From Gnetum montanum (lineage: Eukaryota > Streptophyta > Gnetopsida > Gnetales > Gnetaceae), in NCBI GenBank assembly GCA_015680685.1, contig MNCI01009146.1:695043-759042 (forward strand): a stretch of DNA of 64,000 nt. The letters run 5' to 3'. Position numbers and translations under genes: made by a program. A model generated the notes under the pieces. It ran no database searches. It worked only from the letters and a program-made list of their open reading frames with translations, and was not told the DNA's origin. Shown piece after piece: positions 49,153 through 58,680 of the stretch; position 1 is the stretch's first letter; every line of letters starts with the position of its first letter.

Positions 49153-49575
49153 CTTATTTATATATATCTATAAATTGACCAAGATGATTTTTAAAAAAAT
49201 GATGTTAACGAAGATTGACTACTGGATGAGGTAATAAGATAATTAAAAATGGAATTACTCACCCCTCCTCTATTTCTCTACCACTTACCCAATTTAGTTT
49301 TACCCTCTCGGTCAAGTTTGTTCTTTTTTTATTTATTCATGGAATTTTTTAGCATTATTTATGCAAGAGATTTATTTCTCAAAAACTTCATAAACAAACA
49401 AAGAAAGAGCAAACTTGACTGAGAGAGTAAAACTAAATTGGGTAAGTGGTAGAGAAATAGAGGAGGATGAGTGATTGCATTTTTAATTATCGTGTTACCA
49501 CGTCCAATAGTCGAGCTTCATTAACATCATTTTTTTCTAAATCATCTTGGCCAATATATATAAAAGCTAGTGGAG
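49153..49575. repeat. Second full foldback element
   Basis: The arms are 49153-49345 and 49385-49575 with a loop of about 40 bp. The same CTAGCTT ends and inner words occur as at 40531. Arm-to-arm identity is a little lower. It is followed by the Helitron 3' tail (GTGGAGTGGTTTCGTGGGC), exactly as at 40969. Confidence 0.85.
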
Positions 49576-50080
49576 TGGTTTCGTGGGCTGTGAGTAGAAT
49601 TTAATTCTTTTCTTTATTTTTTAAGTTATCATCACTNATTTCTTCAAGACAAAGGTTAACTGTAAGCATTACCCTTGCACCTTCACATATAGGTAGAGAT
49701 TGCATTACTTGTTACAATAGATAGTTGTTGCACTACTTGTTGCAGTAGATGGTTGTTGTTGTTGTTGTTGAAGAGAGTGTTCTTCACCTTCACAATTGGG
49801 ACTAATAGTAGCAGGATCCATGTTTCTAAAAATGCATGAATTCCAATATTTCACCTCTTAATCTTGTAACATGATGCCTAAGTTCAATAATTTTAAATAT
49901 TGCATCACTGCATCACACCTTAACCGTCATCACCTTAACCATTGCCATGATCGTAACCGTCATTGTTTATAATAATAATAAATATTCATTATTATTGTAT
50001 TGTAACCATCAACATTTATAATAATAATAAATATTTATTATTACCTATGCCAGGCCCTACACGTGAGGGAATACGAAGAG
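49575..50080 (-). mobile_element. Internally deleted Helitron derivative
   Basis: Three distant parts of the long Helitron are joined. The 3' tail (49575-49637, like 40969-41035) is followed by a piece of helicase region (49650-49700, like 42475-42525), then by the N-terminal exon block with ATG near 49821 and the ATAATAATAA tract (like 47300-47640). Everything between is missing. An N marks the first junction at 49637, so an assembly join cannot be excluded. Confidence 0.65.
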
Positions 50081-50578
50081 ATCAAACTAAATTGGCACTG
50101 CAACATATATTTGTAATGCATATTCGTTCATGGAGATATAAAAAATCGTGTTACAAATGCATGAATAATGTTATTATTATATTACAGCCTTTTGTATATT
50201 GACATTATTGTTACAATGGACAAGATATGAATGATGCTAACACCTCATTCATAATTATTATATTATAATTATTATGGAATCNGAAATATTACTCATAATA
50301 CATAATGTTAGAGATATTATTTATTCATTTATAATGCTAACCCATAATGATTATATCTTGGATAGCATTATTCATAAGATATATATATAATGAAATGATT
50401 ATAAATAACCGACTTTATTTATGATGAAGTGTTTATAATCATTATATATAATCATTTATGTTTATGATTATACATATATCATTATATATAACCGAGATTA
50501 TAAATAACCGAGATAAATATAATCATTGGCTCCCTTGCAGTGACTCTTTGGCTAGAGAAGATTTATAAATAATTGGTT

Positions 50579-50735
50579 ATTTATGATTATGGCAAGACAT
50601 GTGCATTGGTGGAGAGGTCGTCACCATTTTCCTTAGCATTGGCTAAGATCATCACAGCATGATCTTGTCAAAGATCTTCCCAGGGTCAAGGCTGCAAAAG
50701 GTGTAGAAGTTCTCGTTTTTAAAATTTACCAGGTT
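50579..50735 (-). pseudogene. Subtilisin-like protease fragment inside Helitron unit 2
   Basis: The minus strand reads NFYTFCSLDPGKIFDKIM and then, after a shift, a decayed MILANAEE-type stretch to 50590. This corresponds to the plant subtilase segment around SLDPKKVKGKIVVC...GMILANAEE in the protease-associated region. The same piece is better preserved at 53908-54065. About 70 bases of the family sequence (VVC-RG...GGAG) are deleted in both copies, so they share one ancestor. The flanking 50735-51060 is shared too. Confidence 0.65.
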
Positions 50736-51369
50736 AACAACCATATCATCCATTAGATTCCATCAATCAAAGAATATCTACATAAAGAAAAAGACCTCAC
50801 TACATGCAAGAAAGTAAGAAGAAATTATCAAATTTGAACTCTTAAAGTTCTTCCAATAAGCAGGAAAAATTGTTAAAATTATGACCAAAGTCAGGCCGAC
50901 ATCTCAAATTGGCTAATAATTTTCATGTGCTAGAAAAAATGCCAACACTTTTGCATTTTATTAAAATTCATATTGCAAACAAGAAAGCAATCATAATTGT
51001 AATAACTAAATGCATCTACTCCATAGTAACTACTGAATTTCAAAACACAACCATATCAATGATCATACCTACATAAAATATACAAAGAGATAAAGAAAAC
51101 ATGAACTTACAAATGTTTTTTTACATTGAAAAAGAATGTAGCAAAAAATGATTACTCAATATAGTAGCAGAAAATTACAATTTTAGAATTCCCTACCACT
51201 CCAAAAAGCATTGAAAAAAGAATAGAACTGAATGGATGATGTGCAACTGATTTCTTTTCACAATAATGAGTTTTGTTGACCCGTTATTTCTCAACCTCCA
51301 ATTCCAACACATTATGTGACTTATGATGTATGACCAATAATGTTTTCATCATCTGTCTAAAGCAAAGGA
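50736..51369. repeat. Helitron-associated non-coding block
   Basis: The bases 50740-51010 recur at 54065-54350, and 51075-51240 recurs at 56310-56465 (ATACAAAGAGATAAAG; TTAGAATTCCCTGCCACTC). I see no protein. The block may be intron or flanking sequence carried along with the protease fragment. Confidence 0.6.
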
Positions 51370-52010
51370 CCTTGAAATTACAATCTCATTTCTCCATCCT
51401 TTTCTGAAAATGGAATATAAGGAATGCTATGGAAGATGTTAACATCACTGATATCAAAAACATCATCTAATGCATGCATATCGATCTCGACATCTCGATA
51501 GTATGGATCATTTACCTTCTTAAAAATCAAATGTTCGTAAACTCGTCTCTTGTAGAGAATGAAATTATACTTGGTGCCCATTTGATCTACTCTTTTAAAT
51601 ATCAAGAAAGGGATGTCTTTAATTCTAAGAAGAAGTATTTTAGTAATCTGTGTGACATCTTGAGCAAAACTGATTATGTGACCTTTATACTTGAACTGTC
51701 CAACAACTGCATGTGTAACTTGTAAAATGGGATTGATTTTTGCAATTAACATTTCTTCAACCTCAGTTAAACAACCTAGGATAGGTGGTTGGATACCAGG
51801 ATCCATGTTATTTTCAAATAGAAAATTATTTGATTTCACAACCAAAACTGTCAAGAATATTATGTTTTTTTCCTTTAATGCACCTATTACATGTGGGTCC
51901 TCTACTTCTGGTTGAATCCAATAATATGCTAAGAAATATTTCATTGCATACATTGCAGGAACATGGATTTGCAAAACTTCTAATTACAATATTAAAATTA
52001 TGTAATGCTT
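51370..52010 (-). pseudogene. Helitron DUF6570-like domain, copy 2
   Basis: This is the longest open frame of the cluster, about 198 codons, minus strand from 51974. It shows IHVPAMYAMKYFLAYYWIQ, NNMDPGIQPPILG, EVEEMLIAKINPILQV, QFKYKGHIISFAQDVTQI, then VDQMGTKYNFILYKRRVYEH and VNIFHSIPYIPFSEKDGEM. The Rep and helicase parts that should follow are absent. The family domain precedes Rep in plant Helitrons; its function is not established. Confidence 0.8.
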
Positions 52011-52850
52011 AAGCAATTTTTTTACTTACCTTTTGCAATCTTGGGAAGATTAAATAGGTTCTTAAGAAAGCATTTCCATTGTTGGTACATTGCAAACATA
52101 TGTAGCTTCATTTATTCAATGAAATGAATTTTCTTCTTATCGACGTTGCCTCTTTTAGTGCTTACTCTCACTATAATGTAGTTGTTCCTGATCTTCTTGC
52201 AATTGTTGTTCTACTTCGTATGTGATTTCTGGAACAGATGTTGCTTGATTAACAGGCACAAATGCATTTCTAATGTCCTGCAAAACATGTTTTAAAATTT
52301 AAACCAAAAATTGAATTAAACTATTTACCAGCTTGAGTATGGGCAAATACCAACCTACATTTCTTCTTGATTATTTACATTATCAGTATCAATAATGTGG
52401 ATCATTGCATTGGATGAATTTCCAAGTGATGAGAGGGGATTTGAAGTTGACGTAACCTAAAAATATATATGCAATGTAAGTATGTAAATAAAATGAGAAT
52501 ATTTTCCTATGATAAATATTTTTTTTGAAATATTAAAAAATGAATAAATTACATACTCTTGAATTTTGTAGAATTAGTTCCCATTCTTGTTCATGTCGTT
52601 TTGCGTCTCGTTTTAAAAATCATCTTCTCTCCTCTGCAATCATTGATTCTATATTTTTAGTTTCTATAATCTGTGGTCATCCTTTTCTTTGGCCATGCTC
52701 ACACACATGCCCACTGGTATGACCTCCATGAATTGTATTACTTGTTGCAGTAGACGATTGTTATTACTGATCTTGAAGAGAGTGTTCTTCGTCTTCTCTA
52801 TTGAATGAATAACAATAGGATCCATGTTTCTGAAAATGCACAAATTCCAA
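52011..52850 (-). pseudogene. Helitron N-terminal exons, copy 2
   Basis: It matches 46641-47440 in order. The ATG lies near 52824, then a basic block (HGQRKG, stop, PQIIETKN, about 52700-52670) and further exon material between 52480 and 52040. An inverted splice-like spacing remains between the blocks. Stops show it is dead. Confidence 0.55.
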
Positions 52851-53139
52851 TATTAGACCTCTTAATCTTGTAAGATAATGCCCAAGTTCAATATCTATAA
52901 ATATTGTGCCACACCAAAACCATCATCACCCTAATCATCACCATGATCGTAAACATCACCATTTTTATTAATAATAAATATTCATTATTGTCCACTGTTT
53001 ATAATAAAAAATATTCATTATTACTGTAATCATAACCATCATCGTTTATAATAATAATAACTATTCAATATTACCCATCATTTATAATAATAAATATTCA
53101 TTGGTTACCCACATCAGAGCCTACGTGGTGGAAAATACA
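52851..53139. repeat. ATAATAATAA-rich tract of Helitron unit 2
   Basis: The tract has repeated TTTATAATAATAATAAATATTCATTATT and CCATCATCACCC-like phrases, matching 47520-47640, 49915-50045 and 55300-55465. No coding is seen. Confidence 0.6.
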
Positions 53140-53905
53140 AAGAAACAAATGGGAAGCCTAGGGGTCAGGGGCATCAATCGAATAACGATTTGGCTCCCTT
53201 ACAATAACACTTTGGCTTTCTTGCACATGGTGCATGCACATGAGAGAATACAAAAAGATGAATGGGGAGCTCAGGGGTCAAGGGCATTAATTGAATAGAG
53301 ATTCAGCTTCTTTGCAATGACTCTTTGGCTCCCCTACACATGGTGCATGTGCATGAGGAAATATGAAGAGATGAATGGGGAGCCCAATGGTCGAGGGCAT
53401 CAATCAAATAGAGATTTAGCTTCCTTGTAGGGACTCTTTGGATTTTTGAATTTTTAGATTTTGGTCCCCTACAATAACTCTTTGGCTTCCCTACACATGG
53501 TGCATGCACATGAGAGAATATGAAAGGATGAATGGGAAGCCCAGGGATTGAGGGCATGAATTGAATAGGGATTCAGCTCCCTTGTAGTGATTCTTTGGCT
53601 CCCTTGCACATGGTGCATGCATGTGAGGAAATACGAAGAGATGAATGGGGAGCCCAAGGATCAACGAATGTCAATCGAATAGAGATTTAGCTCCCTTGCA
53701 ATGGCTTTTTGGCTTTTTGACTTTTCAGATTCAACTTTTCTGCAGTGACTCTTTCGCTTCCCTGCATGTGGTGGGTTACATAGAGGGTGATAAATCCACT
53801 CCCCCCCCCCCTCCCCTATCCTATGAGAACATGGAGGGTGATAAATCTACTTTCCCTCCCCCCCTATGCTATGAGACGAGTTGGCCTCTCGACCAAAAAT
53901 AATTT
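53140..53905. repeat. Minisatellite (about 115 bp) and right end of Helitron unit 2
   Basis: The word TGACTCTTTGGCT returns near 53206, 53318, 53431, 53474, 53591 and 53700, giving a unit of about 112-118 bp (GAATACGAAGAGATGAATGGGGAGCCCA, GGGCATCAATCGAATAGAG) and one shortened unit. It ends in two C-rich 60-bp units (53770-53880) and the hairpin TTGGCCTCTCGACCAA (53881-53896). Confidence 0.8.
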
Positions 53906-53907
53906 GT

Positions 53908-54065
53908 TATTTATGATTATGGCAAGACATGTGCATTGATGGAGAGCTTGTTGCCTTTTTCCTCGGCATTGGCTAGGATCATCATAGCATGATCTTATCG
54001 GAGATCTTCCTAGGGTCTAGGCTACCAAAGCTGCAGAAGGTCTTGTTTTTAAAATTTGCTAGGTT
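53908..54065 (-). pseudogene. Subtilisin-like protease fragment inside Helitron unit 3
   Basis: The minus strand reads SLDPRKISDKIM (about 54025-53985) and, one frame over, MILANAEEKGNKLSINAHVL (about 53985-53928). These are the family segments before and after the stretch lost in both copies. In active plant subtilases this part belongs to the protease-associated insert and substrate-side linker, and it holds no catalytic residue. The fragment starts right after the end of unit 2. Confidence 0.75.
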
Positions 54066-54359
54066 AACAACCATATCATTCATTAGATTCCATCAATCAA
54101 AGAATATGTACATAAATAAAAGGCCTTACTGCATGCAAGAAGGTAAGAAGAAATTATCAAATTTGAACTCTTTAGGTCCTTCCAAGAAGTAGGAAAAATT
54201 GTTAAAATTATGACCAAAGTCAGGTTGACATCTCAAATTGGCTAATAATTTCATGTGCTATCAAAAATGCTAATGGTTTTGCATTTTATTAAAATGCATA
54301 TTGCAAACAAAAAAGTAGTCAAAATCGTAACAATTAAATGAATCTACTTACTTTTGTAT
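54066..54359. repeat. Non-coding block shared with unit 2
   Basis: It matches 50740-51010 closely (GGTTAACAACCATATCATTC; GTCAGGTTGACATCTCAAATTGG). No protein is recognised. Confidence 0.6.
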
Positions 54360-55230
54360 TGCAAAACTTCTAACTGCAATATTAAAATTATGTATTGCTT
54401 GAGCAATTTCTATACTTACCTTTTGCAATCTTGGGAAAGACTGAATAGGTTCTGAAGAAGGCATTTCAATTGTTGGTGCACTGGCAACATCTATAGCTTC
54501 ATTTATTTGATGAAATGAATTTTCTTCTTGTCGATGTTGCCTCTTTCGGTGCTCACTCTCATTATAATGTAGTTGTTCTTGATCTTCTTATAATTGTTCT
54601 TCTTCTTCATGTGTGATTTCTGGAACAGATGTTCCTTAATTAATAAGCACAGATGCATTTCTAATGTCCTGCAATAAATGTTTCAAAATTTAAACCAAAA
54701 ATTGAATTAAACTATTTACCAACTTAAGTATGGGCAAACACCAACCTGCATTTCTTCTTGATTATTTACATTATTAGTATCAATAATGTGGATCATTGCA
54801 TTGGATGAATTTCCAAGTGATGAGAGGGGATTTGAAGTTGACGTAACCTAAAAAAATATATGCAATGTAAGTATGTAAATAAAATGAGAAGATTTCCCTA
54901 TGATAAATATTTGTTTTGAAATATTAAAAAATGCATAAATTACATACTCCTAAATTTCATAGAATTAGTTCTCATTCTCGTTCACGTCGTTTTGCTTCTC
55001 ATTTTAAAAATTGTCTTCTCTCCTTTAGAGTCATTGATTTTGGATTTTTAGTTTCCATAATCCATGGTCGTCCTCTTCTTCAACCATGCCCACATGCATG
55101 CCCATTTCCATGATCTCCATAAATTGTATTACTTGTTGCAGTATATGATTGTTGTTGCTCATCTTGAAGAGAGTGTTCTTTGCCTTCTCTATTGGGATGA
55201 ATAGTAGCAAGATCCATGTTTCCGAAAATG
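54360..55230 (-). pseudogene. Helitron N-terminal exons, copy 3, with AT-hook-like core
   Basis: On the minus strand a frame near 55218 reads MDLATIHPNREGKEHSLQD, then HGNGHACGHG, then RRGRPWIMETKN (about 55082-55047) and LKERRQFLKMRSK (about 55035-54997). RGRP is the AT-hook core. The following block (54850-54370) matches copies 1 and 2. Here the DUF6570 part is missing; the block is joined directly to the shared non-coding stretch at 54360. Confidence 0.6.
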
Positions 55231-56312
55231 CACAAATTCCAATATTGCATCTTTTAATCTTATAAGACAATGCCCAAGTTTAATATCTATAAATATTGTA
55301 CCACACCAAAACCGTCATCACCCTAATCGTCACCATGATTGTAATCGTCACCATTTTTATTAATAATAAATATTCATTATTACTATAATTGTAACTGTCA
55401 CCGTTTATAATAATAATAACTATTTAATATTACCCATCATTTATAATAATAAATATTCATTGGTTACCCACGTCGAGGCCTACGTGTGAGGGAATACAAA
55501 GAAACAAATGGGAAATGGGAAGCCTAGGGGTTGAGGGCATCAATCGAATAAAGATTCGGCTCCTTGCAATGACTCTTTGGCTTTCCTACACATGGTGCAT
55601 GCACATGAGAAAATATGAAAAGATTAATGGGGAGCCCAGGGGTTGAGGGCATTAATTGAATAAATATTCACCTCCCCTGCAGTGACTCTTTGACTCCCCT
55701 GCATGTGGTGCATGCACATGAGAAAATATGAAGAGACGTATGGGGAGCCCAAGGGTCAGGGGGCATCAATCAAATAGAAATTTAGCTCCCTTGTAGTGAC
55801 TCTTTGTTTTTTGACTTTTCAGATTCGACTCCCCTGCAATGACTCTTTGGATCCCTTGCAATCAAATAAAGATTTATCTCCCTTGCAATGACTCTTTGGC
55901 TTCCCTGCACATGGTGCCTGCACATTACAGAATACGAAAGGATGAATGGGGAGCCCAAGGATTGAGCGCATCAATTGAATAGAGATTTAGCTCCTTTGCA
56001 GTGACTCTTTGGCTCCCCTACATGTGGTGCATGTGCGTGAGAAAATATGAAAAGACAAATGGGAAGCCCAAGGATCAAGGGACGTCAATCGAATAGAGAT
56101 TTAGCTCCCTTGTAGTGACTCTTTGGCTTTTTGACTCTCAGATTCGACTCCCCTGCAGCTACTCTTCAGCTTCCCTGCACGTGGTGCATTACATGGAGGG
56201 TGATAAATCCACTCCCCCCTTCCCCCCTTATCCTATGAGAACATGGAGTGCAACAAATCCACTCCCCTCTCCCCTGTATCCTATGAGATAAGTTGGCCTC
56301 TCGGCCAAAAAT
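55231..56312. repeat. Minisatellite (about 115 bp) and right end of Helitron unit 3
   Basis: An ATAATAATAA tract (55340-55465) is followed by units with TGACTCTTTGGCT-like words near 55566, 55684, 55800, 55840, 55888, 56003 and 56117. Two C-rich 60-bp units (56190-56290) come next and the perfect hairpin TTGGCCTCTCGGCCAA lies at 56293-56308. The order matches unit 2. Confidence 0.8.
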
Positions 56313-56929
56313 ATACAAAGAGATAAAGAGAGTATAAACTTACAAATGTTCCTTTACATTGAAAAAGGGTGTAGCAAAAGAAGATTACTCAAGATAGTAG
56401 TAGAAAATTACAATTTTAGAATTCCCTGCCACTCTAGAAAGCATTGAAAAAAGAATAGAACCAAACTTTGGAATGTTTTTGCATTGGGAACGCAAATGTA
56501 TAGGAAAGCATGCTAAGTACTAATGACAGAAGAGCTCAGCTTAAAGTGAAACTATGTAAATTGCACAAAATCATCAAAATGTAATGTTCAAAACATTACA
56601 ATTTACTATAAAAAATTAAGAAAAACACACAGAAAAAGACTAGTAGAAATTTTGTTTCTAGAAAGATATTCCAAGAACCAAAGGCTATTGTTGACATAAA
56701 AACTTTAGAAGACCCTTCCCTTCAAGCTACAACTTCAACTGTAGCCATTACTATCCTTCCTCAAATGTCTTTGGCTCTACCCCTCATCTTGCCTTTGCCT
56801 GCAAAATTTTATGGTTAAAACATACATTCAGACAAAGCTACTCAAGAAACATATTGGCCTAATTCATATATAAATGTTATAAAAAAAACCTAAATGAAGG
56901 GATCTTTTAGCTATTATAACAAAAATTGT
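56313..56929 (-). other. Start of Helitron unit 4 with a possible captured exon
   Basis: The bases 56313-56465 repeat 51075-51240. From about 56810 to 56690 on the minus strand a short frame opens after TTTTGCAG with GKGKMRGRAKD, interrupted by a stop, then RIVMATVEVVA. The preceding pyrimidine-rich sequence looks like a 3' splice site. I recognise no family; the protease donor gene or another gene are both possible. Confidence 0.25.
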
Positions 56930-57720
56930 ATTATGATTCACACCTCTTCTACCTCTAGGGTCCAAGCTACCACAGGTGTGAAAGTTCGTGTTTCTGTCAC
57001 CATCGAGGCTGGTGTTTCTAGCATAGATGAGTGTAAGATTTGGATCTTCCAATAGCAGTTCCTTGGAGTAGAGTGAGGTTCTAGTATACTCACTACCATC
57101 AACAAGCATCGTGATGACCGGGAAGTCACGATCAAGGGTGCTAGCAACGATGATCATGAGCCAAGGCACGAAATTTGAGGCAATGTCAGCGCTGTGTCTA
57201 GAGTTTCTCGTCAAGCAAGCAACAAAGATGTGGTAGTAGACTATAGTGGTGAAGGCGCCGATGATGATGCTATTGGTGTAGTACTGGTATGGGTTGTCAC
57301 CAAGTTAGAGCAAAAACATGTCAATGTCATTGGACAAAGTGGCATCCATGGCCACAAGGATGGTAGAGCTAAAGCAGCCATAGTCCCACCAGGCCTTGTA
57401 GATGGTGATCAGTGCAAGCCAGGCCATGTCATAAGTAGTGTCATTGGCATAGCCGAGCATGCTAACATCGACCATGGCATGGCCAATGATTGTTGATGAT
57501 GTGTGCATGTTGTGACCCTCGATGTTGAGCGAGGATGCAACAAGAGCTGACTGACCTACTACCTTATTACTGCCTTGGTTGAAGAAGCACATGTCGATGA
57601 GCTTGTTATTGTAGTTGAAGCATGGGCCACCACCGTAGGTGCCTTTCCAGCCTTCCAACGGAGCTCCAAAGTTGGCATCATTGAAGTTGGTTCAGTTGGG
57701 CTAGGTAGCCTGTAACAACA
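56930..57720 (-). pseudogene. Subtilisin-like protease (SBT) pseudogene fragment in Helitron unit 4
   Basis: The minus-strand frame aligns by eye to plant subtilases over about 250 residues: FNDANFGAPLEGWKGTYGGG and NNKLIDMCFFNQG, the catalytic-His block GHNMHTSSTIIG (GHGTHT-S in the family; His kept), VSMLGYANDTT, GCFSSTILVAMDATLSNDID, then a stop at 57304. It continues with YYTNSIIIGAFT, RNSRHSAD (usually GNSGP; the oxyanion Asn position is kept), VPWLMIIVASTLDRDFP, GDRNTNFHTCGSLDPR. The Asp block and the GTSM-P Ser block are absent. The donor enzyme would be a secreted serine protease. It is flanked by Helitron repeats on both sides, so it looks captured. Confidence 0.85.
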
Positions 57721-58095
57721 ATTGCAAACGGAGACAGAGATAAAATGGAAATGGAATTCTCATTTCCATTCCCATTCTGCATTTGGTTGTGTTTGGCCTT
57801 TTCATGTGTGCAGAGGGAATATGAAAAGCTATGGCTCTTTGGTTCACATTCTGTGCAACAGGAATACGAAAAGGTGTGGCTCTTCAATTTATGTTTTTTC
57901 CCATTTCGTGAGATCTTACGTGGCGCATAATGTAGAGGCCGTTACTTGGAGGGCAACAAATCCACTCCCCCCTACCCCCTATCTTATAAAACGAGTTGGC
58001 CTCTTGGCCAAAATGAGAACATGGAGGGCAAGAAATCCACTCCCCCCTCCCTCCCCACTATCCTATGAGACGAGTTGGCCTCTGGGCCAAAATGA
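57721..58095. repeat. Right end of Helitron unit 4
   Basis: It has degraded minisatellite phrases (GCAGAGGGAATATGAAAAG, GCAACAGGAATACGAAAAGG), then two C-rich units and two hairpins TTGGCC-TCTT-GGCCAA (57996-58011) and TTGGCC-TCTG-GGCCAA (58075-58090). After 58095 the third copy of the 39.4-kb repeat begins. Confidence 0.75.
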
Positions 58096-58340
58096 TTTAA
58101 GCATTGATGGTGTTTTAGTATTTAACTGTTGCTTCTAACAGCAAACCATAAGGAGAGTAGACTATGTGCATGTAATAAAAGAATATTCCATTTAAGGGTT
58201 TCTACTCTTTACAATATAAAAACATACTAGTTTCCATTTGTCATAAAGAAAGTAGCTCTTGGGCGTGCAATATATAAACAGAAACCCTTCGGGAAAGTTT
58301 ACACCGGCTAGAAACATATATGCTACCCAAACACTAAGGT
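58096..58340. repeat. Third copy of the 590-bp repeat from 39.4-40.5 kb
   Basis: The phrases TTTAACTGTTGCTTCTAACAGCA, CCATAAGGAGAGTAGACTATG and CATAAAGAAAGTAGCTCTTGG match 39800-39890 and 40370-40475. Its place directly right of the Helitron cluster, with two copies directly left of it, suggests that the cluster entered this repeat. Confidence 0.6.
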
Positions 58341-58409
58341 GAAAATTAACATAATTACTTACACGGGAAATCTTCCAGCCTTATCAACTTGTGAGGTATT
58401 TTGACTTAC

Positions 58410-58680
58410 CCAACGGCTCCCCCTCTAGAACTCCAAGATTTTCTTAATCTCTTCACCAAATCTGTATCATATTGACTGCAATCAAGTAACCTTGTATCAG
58501 GTGACATCTGTAACATGTTAGCAAGTAATCGATGTATTTGGCATTCGTATCCATAACCATAAAAAGATGATGACTGAATCTCCATACAACCGTTCCAGAA
58601 TACTTGGAAAATTAGATGTACCGAAAAGAACAATGCAAGGTCCGCATAAAATTTGAGAGACATCCCTGCTACAGTCACTT
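58410..58680 (-). CDS. Possible exon of an unidentified host gene
   Basis: A minus-strand frame open for about 90 codons ends at a canonical donor (GG then GTAAGT, intron from 58409). Candidate acceptors lie at GTGACTGTAGCAG (about 58666) and GGAGATTCAG (about 58589). The peptide includes YGYGYECQIHRLLANMLQMS and DTRLLDCSQYDTDLVKRL, with normal composition and no stops. I do not recognise the family. Base composition is closer to coding than in the flanks. If the donor is used, the intron would run into the Helitron cluster. It could also be a pseudo-exon. Confidence 0.4.

Noticed and set aside
57194-57496. Plus-strand frame of 100 codons
   Set aside because: It is the antisense shadow of the subtilase fragment, whose motifs are clear on the minus strand.
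40531-58095. Helitron genes as a functional rolling-circle system
   Set aside because: All Rep and helicase parts contain stops or frameshifts (for example TAG before WQHNGSPHVH), so the locus is not autonomous as sequenced.
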